A DNA stretch of 64,000 nucleotides from VRUE01 sp963737575 (lineage in GTDB: Bacteria; Actinomycetota; Thermoleophilia; Solirubrobacterales; 70-9). The stretch covers positions 806,001-870,000 of the forward strand of contig CAVTTJ010000005.1 of assembly GCA_963737575.1 (NCBI GenBank). Direction: 5' to 3'. The position numbers and the translations under genes are program-made. Numbering within the stretch: position 1 is the stretch's first letter; each line of letters opens with the position of its first letter. The notes beneath the pieces were generated by a model. It saw nothing but the letters and a program-made list of their open reading frames with translations, was not told the DNA's origin and did not search any database. Below are positions 8,393-17,076 of the stretch, piece after piece.

Positions 8393-11300
8393 ATGAGCAA
8401 CGCCGAGGCCGTCCATCTCCACGCCCACAGCGAGTACTCGCTGCTCGATGGAGCCTGCAAGATCGACGCGATGGCGGCCCGCGCGGCGGAGCTCGGGCAG
8501 CCGGCCCTCGGCCTCACCGACCACGGGGTGATGAACGGCGCCGTCGACCTCTACAAGGCGTGCGGCAAGCACGGGATCAAGCCGATCATCGGCCTCGAGG
8601 CCTACTTCGTCGACGACCGCCGTGCGGTCAAGGAGCAGGTCCGCTACGAGCGCAATCACCTCACCCTGCTGGCCGAGACCGACACCGGCTTCGCCAACCT
8701 CGTCCAGCTCACCTCGGCCGGGTTCCTCGAGGGCTTCTCGCGCGGCAAAGCGAATGTCGACATGGAGCTTCTCGCCCGGCACTCGGAGGGCGTGATCGCC
8801 CTCACCGGCTGCCTGCAGTCGCGCTTCTGCCGCCGGCTCGTCGAGGAGCGCCGGGACGACGCCCGCGCCCACATCGACGACCTGATCCAGACCTTCGGCC
8901 CCGAGCAGGTCTACTTCGAGGTCCAGAAGAACGGGATCGACGAGCAGGAGAGGGCGAACCGGGGAATCGTCGAGATCGCCCGCGAGGTCGGCCGGCCGTT
9001 GGTCGGGACCGCGGACGTCCACTACCTGCGCCGTGAGGACTTCGACAACCACGCGGCGCTGCTCTGCGTGCAGACGAAATCGACCCTCGAGGCGCCGAAG
9101 CTGAGCTTCGACACCAACGAGTTCTTCCTCAAGAGCAACGAGGAGATGGCGTCATCGTTCTCCGAGTGGCCCGAGGCGGTCGCCAGCACGGTCGAGATCG
9201 CCGAGCGGTGCAGGGTCGAGATCGAGCTCGGCAAGCTGCTGCTGCCGCGCTATCCGACCCCCGAGGGATCCGACCCAGAGAAGATGCTGCGTGAGATCGC
9301 GGGCGAGGGGATACGCGCCCGCTACGGCGACCCGATTCCGGCCGAGGTGGCCGAGCGGCTCGAGTTCGAGCTCGGCGTGATCGAGGAGATGGGCTTCTCC
9401 TCCTACTTCCTGATCGTCTGGGACTTCGTCCGCTACGCGAAGGAGAGCGGGATCGCGGTCGGCCCCGGTCGCGGCTCGGCGGCCGGCTCGATCGTCTCCT
9501 TCGCCCTCAACATCACCGACGTCGACCCGCTCGCCAACGACCTCCTCTTCGAGCGTTTCCTCAACCCGGGCCGCAAGTCGATGCCCGACATCGACATCGA
9601 CTTCTCGGTCCGCGGCCGCGAGCGGATGATCCGCTACGTCGCCGACAAATACGGGCGCGAGTCGGTCGCCCAGATCATCACCTTCGGCAAGATGGCGCCG
9701 CGAGCGGCGACCCGCGACGCCGCCCGAGTGCTCGGCTATGACTACGCGACCGGCGACCGTCTGGCGAAGCTGATCCCGGAGCCGATCATGGGGCGCAGCC
9801 CGTCCTTCGAGGACTGCCTCAAGGCGGGCCAGGACCTCAAGCACACCTATGACGCCGAGCCGGACGCGAAGAAGATCGTCGACGTCGCCCAGGGCCTCGA
9901 GGGAATCATCCGCAACAACTCGATCCACGCCGCGGCGGTGGTGATCGCCGACCGGCCACTGCACGAGATCGTCCCGCTGCAGCTTGCCGAGGACCGCAGC
10001 GCGCCGAGCGGCGGCAACGGAAACGGAAGCGGCAAGGCCGAGCGGCAGTACAAGATCGTCACCCAGTACTCGATGGGCCCGATCGAGGAAATGGGGCTGC
10101 TGAAGATGGACTTCCTCGGTCTCCGCAATCTCGACGTGATCGAGGACGCGATCGAGATCATCGAGCGTTCGCGGGGCGAGCGGATCGATATGGAGAGCAT
10201 CCCGATCGACGACGCGAAGACCTACGAGATGCTCGCCGGCGGCGACTCGACCGGGGTCTTCCAATTCGAGTCCGACGGGATGCGCGACGCGCTCCGCAAG
10301 GTGAAGCCGACCGAGTTCGCGGACATCGTCGCCCTCGGCGCTCTCTACCGCCCCGGCGCGATGGCCTACATCCCGGCCTACGCGAAGGGCAAGCAGGACC
10401 CCTCATCGGTCCGCTACCCCGATCCGCGTCTGCGGGAAATCACCGAGGAGACCCACGGCTGCGTCATCTACCAGGAGCAGCTGATGGAGATCGCCCGCTC
10501 GATGGCCGGGTTCTCCGGCGCCGAGGCGGACGATCTGCGCAAGGCGATCGGCAAGAAGAAGCGCGACCTGATGGCCACGATGAAGGACAAATTCATCAGG
10601 GGCCTCGAGGAATCGGGAACGGCGGCCGGCGTCGCCAAGGACCTCTGGAAGCTGAACGAAGCGGCCGCCGACTACTCGTTCAACAAGTCCCACGCCGCCT
10701 GTTACGGACTGATCTCATACCGGACCGCCTATCTGAAGGCGAACTACCCGGCCGAGTACATGGCGGCGGTGATCTCCTCGGTGATGAACACCAAAGACAA
10801 GGTGCCGTTCTTCGTCAACCGCTGCGAGGAGATGGGAATCGACGTCCTGCCACCGGACGTCAACTCCTCCGACCACAGCTTCGTCGTCAACGAGAAGGCG
10901 ATCCGGTTCGGCCTCGACGCGGTCAAGAACGTCGGCCACTCGGCGGTCGAGGCGATCCTCCGCGCTCGCGAGGACGAGCCGATCGCCTCGATCTGGGACT
11001 TCTGCGAGCGGGTCGACGCGCGCGCGGTCAACAAACGGGCGATCGAGTGCCTGATCAAGTGCGGCGCCCTCGACTCGACCGGCGCCACCCGCAGGGGCAT
11101 GCTCGAGGCGCTGCCGGCGGCGCAATCGGCCGGGCAGAAGGCCCAGGAGGACGCCCAGCTCGGGCAGGGCTCGATCTTTGACTTCGCGGAGCCGGCAGCC
11201 GGCGGCGAGGGGAAGGCGGCGGCCCACCAGCACCGGCCGCCGATATCGGCGGCTGAGTTCGACCGCGCCGCGCTCCTCGCCCTCGAGAAGGAGACGCTCG

Positions 11301-11920
11301 GAACCTACCTCTCCTCGCATCCGCTCTCCGAAGTGCGCGAGGCGCTCCGCGCCAGGGTCGACTGCCCGATCGCCGCCCTCGCCGGCAGGCCCGACGGCGC
11401 CTGGGTGACGGTCGGCGGGATCGTCACCGAGACGAAGAAGATCCGGACCAAGAGCGGCAGCCAGATGATGTTCGCGACCCTCGACGACGTCGAGGGCCAG
11501 ATCGAGATGCTGGTGTTCAAGGCCGACGAGTCCGAGAGCGCCGAGGTGATCTCGCCCGACGCGGTCGTCCTCGTCCGCGGCCGGATCGACCACAAAGACC
11601 GCGGCGAGACCAAGCTCGTCGTCCAGGAGGCCGAGCGGTTCGAGCCCGACGCCGAGGAGATCGCCGCCGCCGGTGCTCCCGCCGGACCGCTGAAGCTCTC
11701 GATCGACGCGGCGACCCTGCACGGGCGGCCGGGCCTCGTCGACGAGCTGAAGGAAGTGCTCGTCCACCACAAGGGCGAGGCCGACGTGCTGCTCGCGATC
11801 AACGGCAGCGACGGCGGGCCGATGGAGCTGCGGCTCGGCGACGGCTACCGGGTCCGGCCCTCGAACGGGCTGCTCGCCGAGCTCGACCACGTTCTCGGCC
11901 CCGACTCGCTGGCCGCCTGA
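8393..11920 (+). CDS. dnaE: DNA polymerase III alpha subunit (DnaE1-type)
   Basis: This 1175-residue protein is the replicative polymerase. The N-terminal PHP domain keeps its metal ligands (VHLHAHSEYSLLDGA, GLTDHGVMNG, GTADVHYL), so it may have proofreading activity as in other bacteria lacking a separate epsilon dependence. Polymerase signatures include GPGRGSAAGS, the catalytic pair in PDIDIDF (D399 and D401) and a third aspartate in LKMDFLGLRNL (about residue 573). A helix-hairpin-helix and an OB-fold domain (VTVGGIVTETKKIRTKSG) follow. A short Gly/Asn linker near residue 540 is lineage-specific. The gene is complete and monocistronic; SD is weak or absent. Confidence 0.97.
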   Translation: MSNAEAVHLHAHSEYSLLDGACKIDAMAARAAELGQPALGLTDHGVMNGAVDLYKACGKHGIKPIIGLEAYFVDDRRAVKEQVRYERNHLTLLAETDTGFANLVQLTSAGFLEGFSRGKANVDMELLARHSEGVIALTGCLQSRFCRRLVEERRDDARAHIDDLIQTFGPEQVYFEVQKNGIDEQERANRGIVEIAREVGRPLVGTADVHYLRREDFDNHAALLCVQTKSTLEAPKLSFDTNEFFLKSNEEMASSFSEWPEAVASTVEIAERCRVEIELGKLLLPRYPTPEGSDPEKMLREIAGEGIRARYGDPIPAEVAERLEFELGVIEEMGFSSYFLIVWDFVRYAKESGIAVGPGRGSAAGSIVSFALNITDVDPLANDLLFERFLNPGRKSMPDIDIDFSVRGRERMIRYVADKYGRESVAQIITFGKMAPRAATRDAARVLGYDYATGDRLAKLIPEPIMGRSPSFEDCLKAGQDLKHTYDAEPDAKKIVDVAQGLEGIIRNNSIHAAAVVIADRPLHEIVPLQLAEDRSAPSGGNGNGSGKAERQYKIVTQYSMGPIEEMGLLKMDFLGLRNLDVIEDAIEIIERSRGERIDMESIPIDDAKTYEMLAGGDSTGVFQFESDGMRDALRKVKPTEFADIVALGALYRPGAMAYIPAYAKGKQDPSSVRYPDPRLREITEETHGCVIYQEQLMEIARSMAGFSGAEADDLRKAIGKKKRDLMATMKDKFIRGLEESGTAAGVAKDLWKLNEAAADYSFNKSHAACYGLISYRTAYLKANYPAEYMAAVISSVMNTKDKVPFFVNRCEEMGIDVLPPDVNSSDHSFVVNEKAIRFGLDAVKNVGHSAVEAILRAREDEPIASIWDFCERVDARAVNKRAIECLIKCGALDSTGATRRGMLEALPAAQSAGQKAQEDAQLGQGSIFDFAEPAAGGEGKAAAHQHRPPISAAEFDRAALLALEKETLGTYLSSHPLSEVREALRARVDCPIAALAGRPDGAWVTVGGIVTETKKIRTKSGSQMMFATLDDVEGQIEMLVFKADESESAEVISPDAVVLVRGRIDHKDRGETKLVVQEAERFEPDAEEIAAAGAPAGPLKLSIDAATLHGRPGLVDELKEVLVHHKGEADVLLAINGSDGGPMELRLGDGYRVRPSNGLLAELDHVLGPDSLAA

Positions 11921-11932
11921 GCCGGCCGTCCC

Positions 11933-11938
11933 TAGACT
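11933..11938 (+). promoter_or_regulatory. -10-like hexamer for the Cys-rich gene (leaderless)
   Basis: TAGACT ends six bases before ATG 11945, so a transcript would start at or next to the start codon. No Shine-Dalgarno is present. The same geometry recurs before many genes in this window. Confidence 0.45.
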
Positions 11939-11944
11939 TCATCC

Positions 11945-12319
11945 ATGCCGGCCATTCGCGAGAAGACTGGGGAGTGCCGCCAGTGCCGCGCCTTCTGCGA
12001 CAAGATGATCGAGCCGCGCGGCTGCATCGAGCTCGGGTGCCGGTACCTCTACAGCTTCGTCGACGCCCTGACCGGGACCCAGTACGTCGGTTGCATGCAG
12101 GAGGTCTTCGGCGCCAAGGTCGAGCTCGACGCCGTTCTCCAGCCGGGTGGCTTCGGCGGCGTCAAGATGACCGGCGAGGGCCTGCCGCACTGCCAGTTCT
12201 CGGTCGAGCGCGCCTACGAGGGCGATGGGCCCACCTACGAGTGCGTCAATCGCCGCTTCTTCGATTGCTCCGATGACGGGCAGGAGGGCCTGCGGGCCTT
12301 CGACCTGCGCGACGTCTGA
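11945..12319 (+). CDS. Cysteine-rich protein of unknown function
   Basis: I do not recognise this 124-residue family. It has nine cysteines: CRQCRAFCDKM near the N-terminus, RGCIELGCRYLYSF, YVGCMQEVFG, and three more at HCQF, YECVN and FDCSDD. The spacing suggests a metal site (zinc or an iron-sulfur cluster), and the aromatic residues between them suggest a compact fold. There is no signal peptide and no membrane helix. It stands alone between dnaE and an acyl-CoA dehydrogenase with its own leaderless-type promoter. The codon use matches its neighbours, so it is not obviously foreign. Confidence 0.75.
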   Translation: MPAIREKTGECRQCRAFCDKMIEPRGCIELGCRYLYSFVDALTGTQYVGCMQEVFGAKVELDAVLQPGGFGGVKMTGEGLPHCQFSVERAYEGDGPTYECVNRRFFDCSDDGQEGLRAFDLRDV

Positions 12320-12332
12320 ATTCCCTCCGCCT

Positions 12333-12348
12333 TACACGATTCCGTGTA
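12333..12348. promoter_or_regulatory. Perfect 16-bp palindrome, probable repressor operator
   Basis: TACACG-ATTC-CGTGTA is a perfect inverted repeat 60 nt before the acyl-CoA dehydrogenase start. It overlaps a plausible -10 region. Its length and symmetry fit a TetR-type operator, which often controls fatty-acid degradation genes in actinobacteria. No TetR gene is in the window. Downstream, a 15/16-bp direct repeat (12361-12376 and 12386-12400) lies in the leader. Confidence 0.55.
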
Positions 12349-12407
12349 CTATCCCGCGACCCCTCAGGACGGGCAGAGACCCGGCCCCTCAGGCGGGCAG
12401 GAATCCA

Positions 12408-13700
12408 ATGAGCGAGCAGAATGCGGCAGTGGCAGAGGCGGAAGACCTCGTCGCGGAGGCGGCCGGCGGCGGTGGGAACGCCGACGGCCCCCAGTTCACG
12501 CTCGAGCTGAATCAGGACCAGAAGGACATCCGCGAGTGGGTGCACGGCTTCGCCGAGAACGTCGTGCGGCCGGCGGCATCCGAGTGGGACGAGCGCGAGG
12601 AGACGCCCTGGCCGGTGATCCAGGAGGCCGCCAAGATCGGCCTCTACGGGTTCGAAGGCCTGGCGCAGTTCTGGGCCGATGAGACCGGCCTGACGCTGCC
12701 GATCGTCAACGAGGAGCTCTTCTGGGGCGACGCCGGGATCGGGATGAGCATCTTCGGCACCTCCCTGGCGGTCGCCGCGATCTTCGGGCAGGGAACCCCG
12801 GAGCAGTTGGGTGAGTGGATCCCGCGGTGCTTCGGCACCGCGGAGGAGCCGAAGGTCGCGGCCTTCTGCTCCTCGGAGCCGGATGCGGGCTCCGACGTCT
12901 CGGCGATCCGCACCTCAGCGAAGTACGACGAAGGTAAGGACGAGTGGGTCCTGAACGGCCAGAAGGCATGGGCGACCAATGGGGGAATCGCCGACGTGCA
13001 CGTGGTCATTGCGAGCGTCGACCGCGAGTTGGGATCTCGCGGTCACGCCGCCTTCGTCATCCCTCCGGGGACCGATGGGTGCGAGCAGGGCGCGAAGGTC
13101 AAGAAGCATGGCCTTCGCGCCTCGCACACCGCCGACGTCCACCTCGACGATTGCCGCGTCCCCGGGTCCTGCCTGCTGGGCGGGAAGGAGAAGCTCGATG
13201 AGCGGCTCGCCCGGGCCCGCGAGGGCAAGAAGTCGAAATCGCAGGCGGCGATGCAGACCTTCGAGGCGAGCCGGCCGACGGTCGGCGCCCAGGCGGTCGG
13301 AATCGCCCGCGCCGCCTACGAGTACTCGCTCGGGTACGCGAAAGAGCGCGAGCAGTTCGGGCGGCCGATCATCGAGAACCAGGCGATCGCCTTCGCTCTC
13401 GCCGACATGAAGCTCGAGATCGACGCCTCGCGGCTGCTGGTCTGGCGCGGGGCCTGGATGGGGCGTAGCGGCCAGACCTTCGAGAACGCCGAGGGCTCGA
13501 TGGCGAAGCTGAAGGCCGGCGAGGTCGCGGTCTGGGTCACCGAGCGGGCGATCCAGATCCTCGGTGGCAACGGCTACACCCGCGAGTTCCCGGTCGAGCG
13601 GATGCACCGCGACGCCAAGATCTACACGATCTTCGAGGGCACCTCCGAGATCCAGCGCCTGGTGATCTCCCGCGCGATCTCGGGCATGCAGATCAGGTAG
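12408..13700 (+). CDS. Acyl-CoA dehydrogenase
   Basis: This 430-residue flavoprotein would catalyse alpha,beta-dehydrogenation of an acyl-CoA. I chose ATG 12408 with AGGAA just upstream (12399-12403); the longer frame starts inside the previous gene. Family signatures are present: AAFCSSEPDAGSDVSAIRT, the FAD-binding YAKEREQFGRPI and QILGGNGYTREFPVERMHRD, and the base-region IYTIFEGTSEIQRL. An insertion of charged residues, LARAREGKKSKSQ, lies before the C-terminal helical domain. Substrate chain length cannot be told from sequence. A palindromic operator upstream suggests repression by a TetR-like protein. Confidence 0.92.
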   Translation: MSEQNAAVAEAEDLVAEAAGGGGNADGPQFTLELNQDQKDIREWVHGFAENVVRPAASEWDEREETPWPVIQEAAKIGLYGFEGLAQFWADETGLTLPIVNEELFWGDAGIGMSIFGTSLAVAAIFGQGTPEQLGEWIPRCFGTAEEPKVAAFCSSEPDAGSDVSAIRTSAKYDEGKDEWVLNGQKAWATNGGIADVHVVIASVDRELGSRGHAAFVIPPGTDGCEQGAKVKKHGLRASHTADVHLDDCRVPGSCLLGGKEKLDERLARAREGKKSKSQAAMQTFEASRPTVGAQAVGIARAAYEYSLGYAKEREQFGRPIIENQAIAFALADMKLEIDASRLLVWRGAWMGRSGQTFENAEGSMAKLKAGEVAVWVTERAIQILGGNGYTREFPVERMHRDAKIYTIFEGTSEIQRLVISRAISGMQIR

Positions 13701-13749
13701 CACGGGCGGGCGACCGGCGCGCGGCCGGCAATTGCCTCCAGTGTCGCCA

Positions 13750-13792
13750 TTCCGGTGCGGAGAAACCCGCCCCGAGGTTTCTCCCACCGGAA
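13750..13792. terminator. Bidirectional terminator hairpin between convergent genes
   Basis: TTCCGGT (13750-13756) and GGAGAAACC (13759-13767) pair with GGTTTCTCC (13776-13784) and ACCGGAA (13786-13792) around an 8-base loop. An outer ATTGCC/GGCAAT pair extends the symmetry. It lies between the stop of the acyl-CoA dehydrogenase and the stop of nfo, so it can serve both. Confidence 0.65.
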
Positions 13793-13797
13793 GGCAA

Positions 13798-14661
13798 TCA
13801 GGCGCGGCGTTTTCTGAGGCCGGCTTTGCGGAGGCGCTTCGCTGCCTGGACTTCTTTGCGGTCCGGTCCTTTCTTGCGCGGCCCGGGCGTCTCGAGGGTC
13901 GCGGGCAGGTCCTCGAACCGGGGCTCGGAGAGGAACGCGGCGAGGCCGCCTTTGCCCATCTCGCCCTTGCCGATGTTGGCGTGGCGGTCGCGGCAGGACC
14001 CGAGAGGGGCGGCGGCGTCGTTGACGTGGAGGCAGCGGAGGCGCTCGAGCCCGACCTTCGCGTCGGCTTCGTCGACGATCTCCGCCAGGTGCTCGGGGTC
14101 GGTGACGTCGTAGCCCTGGACAAAGAGGTGGCAGGAGTCGAGACAGAGGCCGAGGCGCTTTCCGCTCCCGGCCAGCTCGATCAGCTCGGCGGTCTGGTCG
14201 AAGTCGCGACCGAGGAGGCCCTTGTGGCCGGCGGTCTGCTCGAGCAGCAGTGGGCATCCCTCGCTGTCCTCGAGGGCGGCGGCGATCACCTTCGCCGCTC
14301 GCTTCATCGAGGCGCCCAGCGGCTCGCCTTTCTGGGCACCCGGATGGAGGACGACTCCGGCGGCGCCGATCCCGTCTCCGGTCCGCAGCGCGTGGGTCAG
14401 CGAGGCCAGCGACTTCCTGCGGAGCTCTTTGTCGGTCGTCGCGCAGTTGATCAGGTAGACGGCGTGGATCACTACGGCGTCGACCGGAGAGTCGTCCATC
14501 GCCTCACGGAAGGCCGCGAAGTCCTCGTCGCCGTAGCGGGTAGGGCGCCACATACGCGGGCTCTGGTTGAAGATCTGGACCGATTCACAGCCGAGATCGG
14601 TCCCGCGCTCGATCGCGTTTGACAGGCCCCCAGCGGTCGAGACGTGCGCTCCGATCAGCAT
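13798..14661 (-). CDS. nfo: Deoxyribonuclease IV (apurinic/apyrimidinic endonuclease)
   Basis: Nfo cleaves DNA 5' to abasic sites with a three-zinc centre in a TIM barrel. The 287-residue protein starts MLIGAHVSTAGG at ATG 14661. The metal-ligand histidines, glutamates and aspartates are seen in the order VIHAVYLINCA, VLHPGAQKG, LLLEQTAGHKG, GLCLDSCHLFVQGYD, LHVNDAA and DRHANIGKGEMG. The C-terminus has an unusual Lys/Arg-rich tail (about 20 residues) that may bind DNA. The gene is divergent from the thioredoxin-fold gene at 14687 with only 25 bp between the start codons. Confidence 0.94.
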   Translation of the reverse strand: MLIGAHVSTAGGLSNAIERGTDLGCESVQIFNQSPRMWRPTRYGDEDFAAFREAMDDSPVDAVVIHAVYLINCATTDKELRRKSLASLTHALRTGDGIGAAGVVLHPGAQKGEPLGASMKRAAKVIAAALEDSEGCPLLLEQTAGHKGLLGRDFDQTAELIELAGSGKRLGLCLDSCHLFVQGYDVTDPEHLAEIVDEADAKVGLERLRCLHVNDAAAPLGSCRDRHANIGKGEMGKGGLAAFLSEPRFEDLPATLETPGPRKKGPDRKEVQAAKRLRKAGLRKRRA

Positions 14662-14669
14662 AGGCCTGC

Positions 14670-14679
14670 ACTCTAAGCT
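14670..14679. promoter_or_regulatory. Overlapping divergent -10 elements (nfo / thioredoxin-fold gene)
   Basis: On the plus strand TAAGCT (14674-14679) ends seven bases before ATG 14687. On the minus strand TAGAGT (14675-14670) ends eight bases before ATG 14661. The two hexamers share two bases inside the near-palindrome CTCTAAGCTCAGAG. This is the arrangement of a bidirectional promoter giving two leaderless transcripts. Confidence 0.5.
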
Positions 14680-14686
14680 CAGAGCG

Positions 14687-15010
14687 ATGGCCAAGCCTCG
14701 CGTCGAGTTCCTCTGGTGGAGCGGCTGCCCCTCGTGGGAGCGGGGGATCGCCGAGCTCCGCGCCGCGATGGAGGAGCTCGGCCTCGACCCCGGCGAGATC
14801 GAGCTGCACCAGATCGAGACCGAGGAGGACGCCGCCCACCTTTCCTTCCCCGGCTCGCCGACGATCCGGGTCGACGGCGCCGACGTCGCCGAGGCCGATC
14901 CGGACGGCGGCTCCCCGCTCACCTGCCGCGTCTACCGGCGCCGCGACGGGAGGGCCTCGCCGCTTCCCGACCCCGAGGACCTGCGTGCGGCGCTAGGTTC
15001 CCGGGCATGA
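14687..15010 (+). CDS. Small thioredoxin-fold protein
   Basis: The 107-residue protein begins MAKPRVEFLWWSGCPSWERG, a beta strand followed by a redox-site loop with a single cysteine (GCPSW). It then shows the fold-typical cis-proline strand FPGSPTIRVDGADV and a C-terminal helix. It resembles small thioredoxin-family proteins in which the loop cysteine pairs with a later one; here TCRVY supplies a second cysteine. It likely acts in thiol redox chemistry in the cytoplasm. Its stop overlaps the linker repeat copy 2, which leads into another redoxin gene, so the two are probably co-translated. Confidence 0.7.
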   Translation: MAKPRVEFLWWSGCPSWERGIAELRAAMEELGLDPGEIELHQIETEEDAAHLSFPGSPTIRVDGADVAEADPDGGSPLTCRVYRRRDGRASPLPDPEDLRAALGSRA

Positions 15011-15078
15011 GCGCGGAGCGAGCAAGCATGCATCTCTGGTTCTTTGCGCGGGGAGCGAAGAGCGAAGGGGTCTCATGA
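15007..15078 (+). repeat. 72-nt linker repeat with mini-ORF, copy 2
   Basis: ATGAGCGCGGAGCGAGCAAG opens this second full-length copy. As in copy 1, the mini-ORF is exactly 24 codons including stop, its ATG overlaps the upstream stop (15007-15010), and its TGA overlaps the downstream ATG (15075-15078). The internal direct repeat is partly decayed (GCGCGGGGAGCGAAGAGCG). Confidence 0.75.
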
Positions 15079-15582
15079 GCGCGCCCGACTTCGAGCTGCC
15101 GGCCACCGACGGCTCGACCCATGCCCTCTCCGGATCCGGCGCCGCCGCAACCGTCGTCTACTGGACCTGCAACCACTGCCCGTACGCCCTCGCCTGGGAG
15201 GAGCGCATGCACGCCGTCGCGCGCGACTACGGCGATCGCGGGGTCCGCGACCCTGGCGATCAACTCGAACGACTCCGTGAGCCATCCCGCCGACTCGCCC
15301 GAGGCGATGGCGGCGCGGGTCGCGGATGAGGACTGGCCGCTGCCCTACCTCCACGACGAGACCCAGGAGGTCGCGCGCGCCTGGGGCGCCGAGAGAACGC
15401 CGCACGTCTTCGTCCTCGACTCCGAGCTCGAGGTCCGCTACGAGGGCGCACCCGACGGCGACTACGAGGACGCATCGCTCGACGCCGGGTGGGTGCGAGA
15501 GGCGCTCGACGCGATCCTCGCCGGCGATGACGTGGCCCAGCCGAGGACCGACGCGGTCGGCTGCACGATCAAGTGGCGGTAG
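15075..15582 (+). CDS. Thioredoxin-family redoxin (AhpC/TSA-like), one extra base
   Basis: The protein starts MSAPDFELPATDGS and has the redox motif WTCNHCPYALAWEERM (CxxC, about residues 31-34). The frame is lost near base 15250: GVR is followed in the +1 frame by TLAINSNDSVSHPADSPEA and a complete C-terminal half (TPHVFVLDSELEVRYEG, VGCTIKWR). Removing one base near 15246-15252 restores a 168-residue protein of normal family length. Because the rest is perfectly preserved, I regard this as an intact gene with an extra base in the sequence rather than an old pseudogene. It is linked to the upstream thioredoxin-fold gene by the repeat. Confidence 0.75.
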
Positions 15583-15584
15583 TG

Positions 15585-16938
15585 ATGCGGGTCCGGTTCG
15601 CCCCCTCGCCGACCGGGGCGCTGCACATCGGCGGCGCCCGCACCGCCCTCTACAACTGGCTCGCGGCCCGCCACGAGGACGGTGAGCTCGTGCTGCGGAT
15701 CGAGGACACCGACCGCGAGCGCTCGACGCCGGAGAACGTCGAGCAGATCCTCGACGCGCTCGGCTGGCTCGAGCTCGATTGGGACGAGGGCCCGGTCTCC
15801 CAGGCGGATAGGAGCGCCAGCCACGAGGCGGCGCTCGCCCGCCTGCTCGACTCGGGCGCCGCCTACCGCGACACCGCGACCGCGAAGGACGTCGAGGCCT
15901 GGAAGGCCGAGCATGGAGCCGACCGCGGCTACCGCGGCACCGCGAGCGACTACCCCGGCGCCGCGGTCCGGCTCCGTGTTCCCGACGAGGGGGAGACCGT
16001 CGTCAACGACACGATCCGCGGTCCCGTCAGCTTTCCCAACCGCAGCCACGACGACTTCGTCATCGCCCGCGGCGACGGCACCGTCCTCTACAACTTCGCG
16101 GTCGCGGTCGACGACGCCGAGATGGGGATCACCGACGTCATTCGCGGCGACGATCACCTCTCGAACACCCCGAAGCAGCTGCTCGTCCTCGAGGCGCTCG
16201 GCCACGAGCCGCCGCGCTACGCCCACCTGCCGCTCCTGCACGGCCCCGACGGCCGCAAGCTCTCCAAGCGCCACGGCGCCGCCTCGGTCCAGGAGCTGCG
16301 CGACGCCGGCTATCTCCCGGCGGCGGTCCGCAACTACCTCGCGCTGCTCGGCTGGGGCGCCGACGACGACTCGACCCTGCTCAGCACCGAGGAGCTTGTC
16401 CGCCGCTTCCGGGTCGAGGACGTCGGCCGCGCCGCGGCGATCTTCGATGAGAAGAAGCTGCGCTGGATCAACGGCCGCTACATGCGGGAGATGCCGCTCG
16501 ACGAATACACGGCGGCGGTCGCCCGCCACCTCGGCCGCGAGGTCGAAGACCGGCTCCGCGCCGCCTGCGAGATCGTCCAGGAGAAAGCGCAGACCCTGGA
16601 GGAGGTCTGGCCGCTGATCCGGTTCCTGTTCGAGCCGCCGGTCGACGACGAGAAGGCCTGGCGCAAGACGATGAAGGAGAACGCCCCCGACCTGCTCGGT
16701 GCGGCGCGCGCGGCGATCGACGCCTGCGACGGGGCCTTCGACGCCGTGGCGGTCGAGGAGGCCCTCGGTCCGCTGCCCGAGCGGCTCGGTGTCGGGGCCG
16801 GGAAGCTGTATCAGCCGATCCGGGTGGCGATCACGGGCACGACGGTCTCTCCGGGGATCTTCGAGTCGGTCGCGGCACTCGGCCGCGATGGAGACGCTGG
16901 CCCGGATCGACGCCGCCCTCGCGCGCCTCGGCGACTGA
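15585..16938 (+). CDS. gltX: Glutamyl-tRNA synthetase, one extra base near the 3' end
   Basis: GltX charges tRNA-Glu, and probably tRNA-Gln as a substrate for GatCAB encoded at 35.7-38.9 kb. The class I signatures are RFAPSPTGALHIGGARTALY (HIGH motif) and GRKLSKRHGA (KMSKS-like). The start is ATG 15585 (GTG 15582 also possible). In the annotated frame the last residues become nonsense after ESVAALGR. In the next frame ETLARIDAALARLGD and a stop at 16938 complete the normal C-terminus. Removing one T near 16891 gives 450 residues. An essential gene is unlikely to be broken, so a sequencing insertion is the simplest explanation. Confidence 0.9.
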
Positions 16939-17017
16939 CCCCGGACCACGGGTACAAGAGCGACCGCCGCGTCAGTCCGCCGCGTACAACGTTTGGACGG
17001 AATCTCCCCACTTATGT

Positions 17018-17049
17018 GGACGCTCGTTCTAAACCGAGTGTCCTTTTTT
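17018..17049 (+). terminator. Rho-independent terminator of gltX
   Basis: GGACGCTCG (17018-17026) pairs with CGAGTGTCC (17035-17043), nine pairs including one G-T wobble, around an 8-base loop. It is followed by TTTTTT (17044-17049). This is a textbook intrinsic terminator. It also argues that the next gene starts downstream of it, at 17077, and not at the in-frame TTG 16993. Confidence 0.85.
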
Positions 17050-17076
17050 GTCGATGAGACTCGCGGAGGGCACGAA

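Noticed and set aside
13732..14622. Long plus-strand ORF of 296 codons antisense to nfo
   Set aside because: It is the mirror of a clearly functional gene; the high-GC third-position bias opens the opposite frame. It has no start signal, and its protein is low-complexity.
16993..17076. Upstream TTG start for the HDOD-LuxR protein
   Set aside because: The extra 28 codons run through the gltX terminator hairpin and T-tract. TTG 17077 has a strong ribosome site.
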